64,000 bases of DNA, taken from NCBI GenBank assembly GCA_015039365.1, contig WION01000177.1, forward strand, positions 46,301-110,300. Reading direction: 5' to 3'. Of this stretch, positions 44,150 through 55,267 are shown in pieces. How positions within the stretch are numbered: position 1 is the first letter of the stretch; each line of letters begins with the position of its first letter. Under the pieces are notes generated by a model, which saw only the letters and a program-made list of their open reading frames with translations, searched no databases and was not told the DNA's origin. This stretch comes from Amanita rubescens (Eukaryota; Basidiomycota; Agaricomycetes; Agaricales; Amanitaceae). Both the position numbers and the translations under genes were made by a program.

Positions 44150-44790
44150 CCACTGTGAATGAAATTGTACATTCTATCTCCTCGATGCAATATCCAAAAC
44201 ATCTATTCTTGCCATTTCGCCTCATTTGTCGTCCCGCCATTCCTACATAGTATCGCATCTAATTGCCAGTGTGTGAAAGCGCTGTTCTTAATATAGAAAA
44301 TAACCGAAATGCCTTCGGCGAGTCAACACTTTCAAGTTCTATCTCCTTAATGCAATATCCAAGAAGTCTATGAGCCCTATTCTCACCATTTTGCCTCATT
44401 TGTCATCCCGCTATTCCTCGAAACTTATGTCGCCTAGAAGTTGAACTGATCGTGTGAAAGCATCGTCCTTAATATAGAAACTGACCAAAATGAGTCAACA
44501 TGTATTCTCTGACTAATGCATTAAACTATCCTAAGTCAACCTTATAGAGTCAACGTGTGTTCCCAAGTTGAATGTTATGCTACGAAAATCGCGCTTTCCG
44601 ATGCGCGCTCTATATAATGGTCGTGGGAAGAATTGGTCCCCAGATTTGGAAAGTGCCCCAAAAGAGCTCTCAGAGGCGCTTTGCGCCTAAGAACGCACCG
44701 TGGGAAGGATCGATCCCCGGATTTGGAAAACGCTTAAATGGGGCTTTCAGACGCGCACCATATTGCTTTTATCTGTTAGATAAGATAAGT
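44150..44790. repeat. KDZ right subterminal repeats
   Basis: Two tandem pairs are visible. One has a period of about 165 bp (44165-44310 and 44340-44490; ATGCAATATCCAA…CTCATTTGTC.TCCCGC.ATTCCT…CTTAATATAGAAA). The other has two GTGGGAAG..T.G.TCCCC.GATTTGGAAA units (44622-44765) that are inverted relatives of the left subterminal repeats. Confidence 0.6.
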
Positions 44791-44882
44791 GTGATTATAT
44801 AGGGCTTATCAATTTATACAGGTGGCCGGCCTGGTAAGAATTATGCAGAAAAGAGCTTTCAAACCGTTCCCCAGGTCGCGAT

Positions 44883-45125
44883 CCCTGAGGACTTACCATA
44901 TTTAGCAAGTGACGGACCGTGGGTCAGATCTGATGCGCATTATTCCCAAATTAGTATGGTTTACATCAGCAGGCTACGAGCAAACTTTTAAGTTGCTCTT
45001 GACCTCCACAATTACGCGAAGATTTAGCGCTGGTGTCGAGAAAAAGCGACTTTCAGCCTCATACTAGTGAGTTATCTTCATGTTAACCCAGCTACAAAAG
45101 GCTCAAACTGTGGGATCTCCAGGTG
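44883..45125 (-). repeat. KDZ right terminal inverted repeat
   Basis: 243 bp, identical in reverse complement to 31938-32180, ending CTCCAGGTG, followed by the duplication CTCACGAT. Confidence 0.9.
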
Positions 45126-46470
45126 CTCACGATAGTTGCGGCGGAAATAAACAGACCGCCCGCCAGTTGTTCCGCGGTCTCCAGCTCTGGCTTTCCCGCA
45201 AAGTTCGGAAGCTTGACGTGCAGGTCCTTGGTGATATCTGATTCTATATGCTCAATCAGCACGTCTTGTTGATTGTCCTGAATATGGTCCTGAGTCTTGA
45301 TGAAACCCGGACCTCCAACGGCTTCGATCTCATCCAATGCATCAACGATGATGAGGTAAGGTGGGAGCTCTGTATGACGTTGGGATTTGGACTTCTCCCA
45401 TGGACCAATAAAGAGGTTCTCCATCTGCTCGGTCAACTTGTCGGCCGAGTCGAACTTGTCTGACTCATGCAAAGCATGCGCATACGATCTCGACCTTCGA
45501 GCGAGCTGGTATACAAGGGTGGGTATAATGTGGATTTGTCGTCTTGTCTCTTCAAATTGGCGGGACAAGAAAAGGTGCCGCCCAAGACGGTATGTCATCC
45601 TGTATGTTCTTTCTTCTCAAGCCCATCGAAGTGCTGGGCAATGCTTTCCAGCCAGCTTGACCGGTCAGCCAGAATACAGGCGGGCAGTCCGCCGAGATGG
45701 CCTCAGCCCCCATGTGATTACATCCTTGAGAATCTGCTCACGCGTTCCTTCGGTGCATGGGTCGCAGGTCACTGTCCCCCCGCCCCCCAAGTCAGCATTG
45801 TAGATCGCCTTCCGAGCGCGCATATGGTCAAGCTGCGATAGCTGATGGATGATCAGCGCTCGTCCTAGTGGAAGATTGTGATGTTTACCTTGATCTCAGA
45901 GTGTATATCATCCATCTTTCTCTCGGTGGTCCAGGCGATGTCGAGCTGGATGTAATTTGATAGGAAGTTCAATAGGGTTGGCCTGGAAAGTCTTCCTAGC
46001 CTTGTTTGAATGCGTCCTCTATGGCGCTTCTGTCTGCTTCGTTCTCCAATAACTGTCTAAGTGTTCCTTTTGAGGCCATTTGCTCTAGCTTGCGGATTTC
46101 ATCCCGAGGATCCTACGCATATTGGTTCAGTAATGTCTACGATTTTGTTATGTGAATGGCTTACCCGACAAAGGCCATCATTCGTGGTTTTGCAGAGTCA
46201 GGGATACCTTCGTCCAAGACCTTATTCACAGCGAAGAATCTTTCAGCAGTCTAAATGATGATTTCTTCGAGGGCGTCCTTGTTATCTTTAACCGCCTGAA
46301 GCAAAGAATCAGCGAGTGTGAACTAAGACAGGCGGACAATGTACATTTTTTATGTCGAACTCCATCGAGACATCCCTCGACCTTCTTGAGCAACATGTCC
46401 AAGCGACTGCGACTATATCTTTGAGTTTTGCGGTTGAGAAATTAGAATACACCGAGAACGCGGTGGCTGT
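45126..46470 (-). pseudogene. NACHT-WD40 gene, 5' segment (N-terminal region and NACHT NTPase)
   Basis: Minus strand from about 46470: FTLADSLLQAVKDNKDALEEII, ERFFAVNKVLDEGIPDSAKPRMMAFVG, a helical region (LGRLSRPTLLNFLSNYIQ), DPCTEGTREQILKDVITWG, then the P-loop region near 45650, which reads GQAG followed by a shifted frame where GKS should be. NACHT motifs follow in the frame from 45598 (HIIPTLVYQLARRS, PPYLIIVDALDEIE, KLPNFAGKPE, AGGLFISAATIV). Stops (for example after EEII) and the P-loop frameshift show loss of function. At 45126 the frame is cut by the KDZ element and continues at 31937. Confidence 0.8.
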
Positions 46471-46496
46471 GTCCGACGGAGATTGAATCCTTGACC

Positions 46497-47303
46497 ATGA
46501 GCGACGACGACCACCGACCAATCGACGCCGTCACCTCCATCTCCACCGACCTGCGGTATGGTAACGACCCCAAGGGAAAGACAGAGGAGTCCAGTTCACC
46601 TCCCCGTGAGCTCGAAACAGAAACCGACGGCGGCAAGGGCACCGCAACGACATGGCAAGCGATATACTCGCCTGAGTTCAATGCGTACTATTTCTACAAC
46701 ACGGAGACGCAAGAGACAACTTGGTCGAACCCTCTCGCATCGTCTGAACCAGCGGCGTCAACTTCAGCGGCGTTACTTTCCACGGATCCGCGCCACGACG
46801 CCATGCAACAGGCGGCAATTTCTCGGGGCATAGACCCCGCTTTGGCACATCTAGACCCATCCCTAGGGTCTGCTATACCCTCCGCTTCCGTCGGTCCAGA
46901 TGGCATGTCGTTTAGCGCCAAATTTAACGCTCGGACGGGGCAGTTCACCCGCCCAGATGGCCGCGATCCGACTCATCTATCGGAGTACGAGCGTATGAAG
47001 CGTATGAGTCAGTTTTATTTCGATGTTGGTGCATGGGAGGACCAGCTGTCTGCACAGGGAGGCAGTATCAAGGGTGAGGAAACGATGAAGAAGCGCAAAC
47101 GACCATCGAAGAAGGACCTGGTGAGTTGTCCTCCATTTATTTAATTCACCCCTTTTCTGTTTGCTCCATGTCCTGGATGTGTAAAAAAAAGTGTCGGAAA
47201 ATGCTGACGGAGAAGCTCCTCTTTGTATGCATGCATTTAGGAACGATTCAAGGAGCAGAAGAAGTTGAAGAAGATTGCTAAGACGGCATGGTTGCGGACG
47301 TGA
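46497..47303 (+). CDS. WW-domain protein
   Basis: ATG at 46497 ([15 protein letters not shown]). One intron, 47121-47240 (GTGAGT…TTTAG), then a short last exon ending [10 protein letters not shown] at 47303. A WW domain lies near residues 50-85 ([28 protein letters not shown]), with both signature Trp and the Pro; these domains bind Pro-rich ligands. After a low-complexity linker there is a conserved-looking block [12 protein letters not shown]…[21 protein letters not shown] and a basic C-terminus ([21 protein letters not shown]), suggesting a nuclear role, perhaps with mRNA processing; that is inference. Its start is close to the 5' end of the NACHT-WD40 pseudogene, head to head. Confidence 0.82.
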
Positions 47304-47416
47304 GCGCGCCCGTCTGGGACAGTGTACAGGAAAAGCATTCGTATCTAGTATGTAGTTGGCACGATCGTAATGAAATAGTGTGTCACGTGCGCTACCAACC
47401 TTCTTACTCTTTTACC

Positions 47417-48676
47417 ATGGCTTCAGTTCCTCATCTTATGACATTGGCCGATCTGACTGGCCCACAGATCAGACGGTTGGTGTTGCACTCATATAAACTC
47501 AAGCAGCAGTCACTTCCATGGCTCAAACCAAAAGGCACCATACCGCCGAAGCAGCTCGCCCGACTCACGCTCCCATCACAATCCCTGTTCAATAAAACAA
47601 TCGCACTCTTGTTTTCCAAGCGTAGTACCCGCACCCGCGTCTCCGCAGAGACTAGCACCACCCTTCTCGGTGGCCAGGCTCTCTTCCTAGGTCAGGAAGA
47701 TATCCAGCTTGGTGTGAACGAGTCACTCCGTGATACCGCTCGAGTCATTGGAGGGATGTGCCAAGGAATGTTTGCGCGAGTAGGAGACCACTCAGAGATT
47801 GAAGTTAGTTGGAATAAATTGTTTTATCGTTTCAACCATGCTGATGGTCATACCAAGGAACTAGCCAAGTATTCTCCCGTACCAGTCTGCAACGCTCTCT
47901 CGTCCCTTTGGCATCCGACTCAGACTTTGGCAGACCTGTTAACGCTACACGAGCATGCGGATTCGTTCCAACCCCCTTCGGCAGAACGACCCATCAAGCA
48001 TCTTCCCGATTTGCCTCCACTGACGATCGCGTACGTGGGTGACTCGGCAAACGTCCTTCATGATATGCTCGTAACGTATCCTCGTCTGGGACACCAGCTT
48101 CGGGTAGCTAGCCCGGAGAAGTACAGGGCGCCAACGGCCGTGTGGGATCGCGTTGTGGAGCTAGGGTGTGACAAGGGAATATGGTGGGGCGCAGATCCCA
48201 AAGAAGCGGTACACGGTGCGGACGTGGTCGTAACAGATACATGGTTCGCCTTTCTCAATACGGTTGCTCTCCCGTCGCTGATCCTAGTGTATCATCAGGA
48301 TTTCTATGGGCCAAGAAGCTGAAAAAGAGGAAAAGCTTCGGGCGTTTCAGGGTTATCAGGTGACAGAACAGCTATGCCGCGAGGGTGGTGCAAAAAAAGA
48401 CTGGAAGTTCCTTCACTGCTTGCCACGTAAGCAGCACGAAGTGGACGATGAGGTGGGTGACATGCCGACATAGGAGTGGAATGATGCTAATTTGACAACA
48501 GGTGTTCTATGGGCCTCGTTCCCTCGTCTTTCCGGAAGCTGACAACCGCAAATGGACCATCATGGCGGTCTTTGAGTATGTCGTCTCTTATTGTAGTTGG
48601 ATGCCAAAGCTAATTCCCTCACCTCAGCATGTACTTTGGTAAACAAAGCCTGCCAAAAGATTTCGACGAGGAGTAA
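47417..48676 (+). CDS. ARG3: Ornithine carbamoyltransferase
   Basis: This mitochondrial arginine-pathway enzyme joins carbamoyl phosphate and ornithine to give citrulline. ATG at 47417 ([15 protein letters not shown]); introns 47804-47857, 48244-48298, 48453-48501 and 48577-48627; stop at 48674-48676. Carbamoyl-phosphate site [12 protein letters not shown], then [25 protein letters not shown], ornithine-side DTWISMGQE and the HCLPRK active-site loop with the conserved Cys. The C-terminus is [40 protein letters not shown] (read across the last introns). The N-terminus has no clear long targeting peptide before the domain. The first intron is 54 bp and free of stops, so retention would insert 18 residues. 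The gene lies 114 bp after the WW gene. Confidence 0.93.
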
Positions 48677-48759
48677 AAAAAAAACTAAAAATTGCTCTAT
48701 ATATATATACCTAGTTAGATGCATGCCGGCAACCCTGTTCCACGTTTGTCACAGCACAC

Positions 48760-49733
48760 ATGTTCGTCCACTCGTTGGACGTTCCATTCGCGTTTGCATT
48801 ATTTTTGAGCATCCATGGCTTCCGAAAAAAGTCGCTCTCTCCTGATGGGGCATTCACGGCATTCGTAGTCGGCTTTGGAATTATGGCTTCGGCTGTGAAG
48901 GCGTACGCAATAGGCCTTATCATCCTCTATCTCGTGGGTAGCAGAGCTACGAAAAGTGAGCTTTGTATGCTATCTCATGCCGTAACTACTGAGAACGGCC
49001 AGTCGGAAAGAAGCAAAAGGCGCGGCTGGAAGAGGGGTATCATGAAGCAGGCTATCGCACAGGAGGCCAAGTGTTATGTAACAGTCTCTGCGCGTTTATT
49101 GGGACCGCACTGTGGGAGATGCACTTTATGCCTCAAAGCATGTATGCGCACATGGCCATGGGTCTTGGTTTCCAAGCATCGGCCGATGCGGCGGTGTATG
49201 CGCCTGGGTTGTGGTGCCCGACAGATGGGAGTGTGGGAGGGGGCATGAGCCGCCTGTTGTACTACATGATACTTGGGCAATTGGGGTGTTGCCTCGGGGA
49301 CACGCTGGCATCTGAACTAGGGATACTGTCCCAATCGCAGCCAAGAATGATTACGACACTGAAGCCGGTGCCCCGAGGGACGAATGGAGCGATAACGGTA
49401 GAAGGAACGTTGTGGTCTATTATAGGAGGAATATTGGTGGGAATCGGGATGGGAATGAGTTTGATAGTTGAGAATGGAGATGTATGTGGGTGGGGATCGT
49501 TGATAGAAAGCGTGGGATGGGGAGGAGTGGCAGGGGGATTGGGTAGTATGATTGACTCAGTGCTGGGAGCAACCGTACAAGAGACGGTGTACAGCCTCTC
49601 TCGGGGGAAGATCGTACGGAATCAAACGGAAGGGGAGAGAATCGGGGGTCGGAACGTTTTGAGCAACTCTCAAGTTAATTTGTTATCAAGTACGATTTCT
49701 GCTTTTCTCATCGGTTTGATGACGTCACTCTAA
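48760..49733 (+). CDS. TMEM19/DUF92-family membrane protein
   Basis: ATG at 48760 ([14 protein letters not shown]), one 47-bp intron (48956-49002), stop at 49731-49733, about 308 residues. Hydrophobic segments: [22 protein letters not shown], an adjacent helix ending YLVGSRATK, a middle segment at [23 protein letters not shown], and [18 protein letters not shown] plus a Gly-rich [22 protein letters not shown], with a last helix [13 protein letters not shown]. Family signatures are [26 protein letters not shown] and [14 protein letters not shown]. The family includes plant VTE6-like phytyl-phosphate kinases and TMEM19 of unknown role, so the reaction here is not known. It is only 83 bp from the preceding stop. 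Confidence 0.88.
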
Positions 49734-49773
49734 TATATACTATATTCCTTCCTCATCTCCCTTCCCATCAACC

Positions 49774-52300
49774 ATGTCGTCCCACGACAAGCGAGACGTT
49801 TCTTCCCCGATTCTCTTCGAGTGCGCTTGGGAGGTAGCAAACAAAGTCGGTGGAATCTACACCGTCATAAAGACAAAAGTACCAGTCACCGTCGCAGAAT
49901 ATGGTGACAGGTACTGCCTCATCGGTCCTCTCTCTTACAAGACTGCTCCAATGGAGGTCGATCAAGAAGACCCCGAAGATCCGCATATCGCTGCTGCCCT
50001 CCAAGTCATGCGCGATAGCGGCGTAAAAGCTCTCTACGGCCGATGGCTCATCGACGGCGCACCCCACGTTCTCCTCTTTGACACCGGAAGCCAGTACTCA
50101 AAGGTTGACGAATGGAAGGGCGATCTTTGGAACCTCGCTGGCATACCCAGCCCCCCAAACGACCACGAGACAAATGAAGCTATTGTTTTCGGCTATATCG
50201 TCGCTTGGTTCCTTGGCGAGGTTAGTCTACTTGACCCCTGATCGCTATTTTTACTGACCCTTCCGATTCCCTAGTATGTTTCTCGCCAACTCTCGACAGC
50301 TGTCATTGCCCACTTCCACGAATGGCAGGCTGGCGTGGCAATCCCCCTTTGCAGAAAACGTCACCTCGACATCACGACAGTTTTCACGACACATGCCACA
50401 CTTCTTGGCCGATATCTCTGCGCCGGATCAGTCGACTTTTACAATAACCTCCAATACTTTGACGTCGACCACGAGGCTGGAAAACGCGGCATATATCACC
50501 GCTATTGCATAGAGCGATCCGCTGCTCACTGCGCTGACGTTTTCACCACCGTTTCTCACATTACGGCATATGAGAGCGAACATTTACTGAAAAGGAAACC
50601 AGACGGTATCCTACCAAACGGCTTAAATGTTGTCAAATTTCAGGCTATGCACGAGTTCCAGAATCTTCATGCCACAAGCAAGGCCAAAATTAACGAGTTT
50701 GTCCGTGGTCATTTCTACGGTCATTACGACTTTGACTTGGAGAACACGCTCTATGTACGTCAAGCTCAACTCGTCCTTACTCAGACAATAACTAAATCAT
50801 TTCAGTTCTTTACTGCAGGACGTTACGAGTACCGTAACAAGGGCGTGGATATGTTCATCGAATCGTTAGCCCGTAGGCATCAAAGCACTATCACCCTGCG
50901 CGCAAAATTGACACTTGTCCAAAGGTTTAAATTACCGCCTACAAAAATCCGGTTCATCAACGACAGTCGTCGCATTCATCATCATGCCCGCCGCAACTCA
51001 TTCTTACACAGTCGAAGCTCTTAAAGGTCAAGCTGTGACCAAACAACTCCGGGATACCGTGACCGAGATACAGAACCGCATTGGTGCGCGGCTTTTCGAG
51101 CATGCCGCAAGGTTTCATGGGTGAGTTGCCCGATATTCATCCCCTCCCTCGCTTGAATAGCCTGCAGAGACCAAAAGGCAGTCCCAACTCCGAGCGAACT
51201 CTTATCAGAAGAGGATCAATTCTTGCTCAAGAGGCGCATATTCGCTCTCAAGCGCAATGCTCTACCCCCAGTCGTGACCCATAACATGGCCGACGACAGC
51301 ACTGACCCCATCATCAACCAGATACGACGCGTCAAGCTATTCAATGCAAGTTACGACCGGGTCAAAGTCATATTCCATCCCGATTTCCTCAACAGTAACA
51401 ATCCCATCCTGGGGCTAGATTATGAAGAGTTTGTGCGTGGTTGTCACATGGGCGTCTTTCCAAGCTACTACGAACCATGGGGATATACCCCGGCGGAATG
51501 CACCGTCGTCAGTGTCTTTGCTAACCAACAACAAGTCAACTATTGATCCATTAGTAGATGGGCATTCCCTCCATTACGACTAATTTGTCTGGTTTTGGTT
51601 GCTTCATGCAGGATCTGATAGAGAAACCCGATGACGAAGGCTGTTATATTGTCGATCGTCGATCGCAATCCGTCGAGGACTCGGTCAACCAGTTGACAAA
51701 TTATATGTTTGGCTTTACACAGAAAGCAAGGCGTCAGCGCATCAACCAACGAAACCGCGTTGAGAGGCTAAGTCCTCTGCTTGATTGGAAGAATCTTGGC
51801 ATCGAATACAGCAAAGCCCGTCAGTTGGCGTTGAGGCGTGCTTACCCCGACGCCTTCGCAGAAGGCGAAGACGACTATTTCAGTGGCGTTGAAAGAATGC
51901 CCCCTGCAAGTGTTCCCGGAAGTCCCAAGATACGAGGTATAGCCACGCCGGGCGATATTGGAACTCTGACCGAAGATGTACGTTCACACCCTCGTGATTG
52001 ATGACAATTGCTTCACCGATCACGTTAGATGGAGAAGTTACGAACCAGTGATTATCGCGGGTACCATTGGCCTGAAGAAGATGAAGATTCTTACCCCTTG
52101 TACGTTATTTCTTTCCAAAACCATTGTTTGCCAAGGCTCATCATCCTCACAGCCCATTGGTCATGAAAGTCAGATCCAGGTCCAGCTCAGTTATAAGTGG
52201 AGCGAGTACACCCGGTGGTGGCACTTTCAAGAGCCTGAGCGAAAGAGATTTGCAAAGGGCAGATGCGGCGCTAAGCCAGGTGAATGGCATCACAAAATAA
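49774..52300 (+). CDS. GSY1: Glycogen synthase (GT3)
   Basis: This enzyme adds UDP-glucose to the non-reducing ends of glycogen in the cytosol. ATG at 49774 ([21 protein letters not shown]), stop TAA at 52298-52300, about seven introns of 45-70 bp. GT3 motifs: [12 protein letters not shown] (nucleotide-sugar loop), [36 protein letters not shown] and the E-x7-E catalytic segment [14 protein letters not shown], then [14 protein letters not shown]. The C-terminal tail [13 protein letters not shown]…[15 protein letters not shown] is Ser/Thr-rich, the usual place of inhibitory phosphorylation and glucose-6-phosphate control. Length (about 720 residues) is normal for fungi. It starts 40 bp after the TMEM19-family stop and converges on SDH4. 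Confidence 0.93.
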
Positions 52301-52403
52301 TTGTTCACTGCACAACATCGCTGCTTGAATTTCACGTAGAATGCGCCGAGTTTCCCAACATACAAAATCTATTATTGCTAGTTTCGACGGCCGAATATTT
52401 ATC

Positions 52404-53111
52404 TTATGCTGCCCAGACCTTAGCAATAAGTTCCGTTAGACCTTTTTTTTACCGTTAGCAAGGAAATAAACAATTTAGGCTATATTGCCTACCAATGTCG
52501 TTGGTATTGAATTGGTAGATGCCAACAAGTGTGGCAACAGTTGCGGTGCGTAAAGTCCATGTTGCAATTGATGCAAGGACGGGGAATTTCCGTTTGTGCA
52601 CGTAGTCAACTAGCACAGTATCAAACTGAAAATAAGTTGTGAGAAAAACGGTACTTGGAGCCAGGCAAGTATAACACACCCCGATGTGAGTGTGAATAAC
52701 CAAACTGACGCCCAGCAGCCCATCAAGAAGAGGAAACTGAGTGCCGCTAGTCGCAAAGGCGGCTATCGTCATTGGCACAAGACCGGCGGAGAGTAGACGT
52801 TCAAACGCCCAGTGATATGAGCCATGCGCACGAGACGAAGGCGGAAAGGGTGTTGGGTCGTTGACGGTCCCTTCGTAGATTGCTGGTCAGAAATCATAAG
52901 TACACCATGTCCTGGGTAATCAAAATGTCATACGCACGACCGCCCGGAACTACACCTCTAGACATATCAGAGGCAGCATGCCTCGCTTTGTTCCCAAGTC
53001 AGATAATGTTTCACCAGCTAGCGAAAACGCACTTAATATGGCTGAGCTTCTGACAGCACGGCGAGATAGGGCTCTTGGAATGCTAGAACGCAGAATTAGG
53101 GGAGCCGACAT
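52404..53111 (-). CDS. SDH4: Succinate dehydrogenase membrane anchor subunit (CybS)
   Basis: Small inner-membrane subunit that anchors complex II and helps bind quinone and heme b. ATG at 53111 gives an Arg/Ser-rich targeting sequence (MSAPLILRSSIPRALSRR). The next small exon and intron near 52900-53014 are less certain. Then comes YEGTVNDPTPFPPSSRAHGSYHW, AFERLLSAGLVPMTIAAF, a helix through HTHIGFDTVLVDYV (conserved His and DY region), the third helix TATVATLVGIYQFNTNDIG and a last exon LTELIAKVWAA ending at 52404. Introns of about 55 bp fit the neighbours. Convergent with GSY1 (103 bp apart) and divergent from ADE13. Confidence 0.85.
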
Positions 53112-53243
53112 CCTGTCAAGCTCAAACGGTAGGTTTCGAAAGCGGGATGGCGTCCCGCCAGAGTCACGGGATTAGGTGTCGCCGGTCAATTCCGAGATTA
53201 TATAATCTTATCTTATCTCACTTCCCAGTTTCCAGCAATCTCA
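53112..53243. promoter_or_regulatory. Shared divergent promoter of SDH4 and ADE13
   Basis: Only 132 bp separate the two start codons. The stretch contains ATTATATAATCTTATCTTATCTC (53196-53218 in part), AT-rich and with GATA-type TTATC boxes. No other gene fits between, so transcription of both genes must start here. Confidence 0.55.
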
Positions 53244-55267
53244 ATGGAAGCATATCAAGTATACCAGACGCCATTATCCAGGTCAATCCATCTCATCCTG
53301 AACGATTTATCGGCATTGACACGTTGTGCTGCTAGCCGCTATGCGAGCAAGGAAATGTCCCATTTGTTTTCGCCAGCCGTCTGTCATTTCTCTCCTTCCA
53401 TCGTCGTGCAACCTTTTAACATCTCTGTGTCTCCTGATGTAGAATAGGTTCTACACCTGGCGTGTCCTATGGCTAAACCTCGCAATGGCAGAAAAGGAAC
53501 TCGGACTTCCTATTTCGGACGAAGCTATTCAACAGATGAAAAATGGTCTTGTGAGTGTTTATCTGCGTGGAAGAATGTATGGCGATGATGTATCGATATC
53601 TGCAGCAACTGGACGTGGAACAATTCGAGATTGCAGCGCAGGAAGAAAAGAAACGAAGGCACGATGTCATGGCACATGTCCATACGTTTGGAAAAGTTGC
53701 ACCGGCCGCAGCTGGAATCATACAGTATGTCAATGGCTTCATTTCATTTATTACTTACAAACAACCCTGTTTCAGCCTAGGCGCCACTTCATGCTATGTG
53801 ACAGAGCAAGTTCTTTTGAAATGTGCTTCTATGAACATGCATTGATTTATGGTTTGATCAACAGCAACGCTGACTTGATCTTCCTCAAACAAGGGTTGAC
53901 GTACCTCATTCGGTCACTGGCGGTCCTGATCTCTCGCCTGTCGGCATTCGCTGCGCAATATCGTGCGCTTCCTACCCTTGGATTCACTCATTTCCAGTCG
54001 GCGCAGCTTACGACTGTGGGTAAGCGTGCAACTCTGTGGATACAGGTGGGTGCAATCTATAACATGTGAATAACCATTGTGAACGAAGTTCACAGGAGCT
54101 CTTGTGGGACTTGAGAAATTTGGAACGTGCAAGGGAAGATCTCGGATTCCGTGGTGTCAAGGGCACGACCGGAACCCAGGCTAGCTTTTTGGCCTTGTTT
54201 AATGGCGACCACGAAAAAGTAAGTGTGCCTGCGCTCGTAAAATGTATAGCACCGACCTGCCACTAGGTAGAAGAATTGGATAGACTGGTGACCAAGCTCT
54301 GCGGATTCAAGTATGCGTATCCCGTCACGTCGCAGACCTACTCACGCAAAATCGACGTTGATATCCTCGGACCATTGGCATCGCTCGGTGCAAGCGCTCA
54401 TAAAATTGCGACGGATTTGCGCTTGCTGGCTAGCCTAAAGGTACGTGTGCGGCCTCTTTTACCGTCCCTTTACCGTCCCCTTCCAAGAAGACATTTATTG
54501 ACATATCGCGTTTAGGAAGTTGAAGAACCGTTCGAATCCACGCAGATTGGCTCGTCCGCCATGGCCTACAAACGGAACCCCATGCGTTCTGAGCGTATCT
54601 GCAGTCTTGCAAGGCACCTGATGGTTCTGAACCAAAATGCGCTTATGACGGCCAGTGTTCAATGGTTCGAGCGGACACTAGATGACAGGTATTAGGATTG
54701 TCATCCTTTTCGTGTTTAGTTTTTACGACGTATTCTTTTCAGCGCCAACCGACGTGTCTCGCTCCCAGAAGCATTCCTAACAGCCGATATTGTTTTATCG
54801 ACATTACAAAATGTATCTGAAGGTCTTGTCGTTTACCCAAAAGTCATCTCCAGGAGGATCTCGCAGGAACTACCTTTCATGGCAACAGAAAATATCATTA
54901 TGGCTATGGTGAAGAAGGGTGGCGATAGGCAAGAGGCACATGAAAAGATCAGGGTAGGTGTTTAATTTTTTTTAGCATGTTCATGTCCCGTAGATGATCA
55001 TTGGCTGCTCAGGTTCTCTCACACGAGGCAGCCTATCAGGTCAAGCAGCTGGGCTTGGAAAACGACCTCCTAGAGAGAGTTAAGCGCGATTCCTATTTTG
55101 ACCCTATCAATGACGAGCTCGATAAGCTGATGGACCCGGCGAGCTTTGTTGGACGTGCTCCCCAGCAAGTAGACAAATTTTTGCAGGAGTGGGTTGAACC
55201 AGCCTTGGATAAGGATGAGTTGAAGGAAGCAATTTCAAAAAGCGTCAAGGTTGAGTTATCTGTCTGA
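53244..55267 (+). CDS. ADE13: Adenylosuccinate lyase
   Basis: Catalyses two fumarate-releasing steps of purine synthesis (SAICAR to AICAR, adenylosuccinate to AMP). ATG at 53244 ([12 protein letters not shown]); introns from 53282, 53379 and onward, about nine in all; stop at 55265-55267. Seen in order: [41 protein letters not shown] (catalytic His region), [36 protein letters not shown], the fumarase/lyase signature [15 protein letters not shown] and a C-terminal helical domain ending [10 protein letters not shown]. The intron at 53806-53864 uses a GC donor (GA|GCAAGT) and an AG acceptor; only this reading gives the family sequence TDNADL. Otherwise intact and of normal length. Confidence 0.92.

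Larger units (their letters stand above)
31938..45125 (+). mobile_element. KDZ DNA transposon with three genes, inserted in the NACHT domain gene
   Basis: The element is bounded by perfect terminal inverted repeats beginning CACCTGGAGATCCCACAG (31938-32180 and 44883-45125, 243 bp, no difference seen). It is flanked by a perfect 8-bp duplication CTCACGAT (31930-31937, 45126-45133). It is 13.2 kb, about 10.3 kb without the palindromic insertion. It encodes a KDZ transposase (35990-39341), an unknown gene (40727-41586) and a divergent HMG-like gene (42314-43785), all rightward. KDZ elements of basidiomycetes are known to carry HMG-like genes and often TET/JBP dioxygenases; no TET/JBP gene is visible here. 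Confidence 0.9.

Noticed and set aside
52978..53175. 65-codon plus-strand frame before ADE13
   Set aside because: Antisense to the SDH4 targeting-sequence exon; the ADE13 family start is at 53244.
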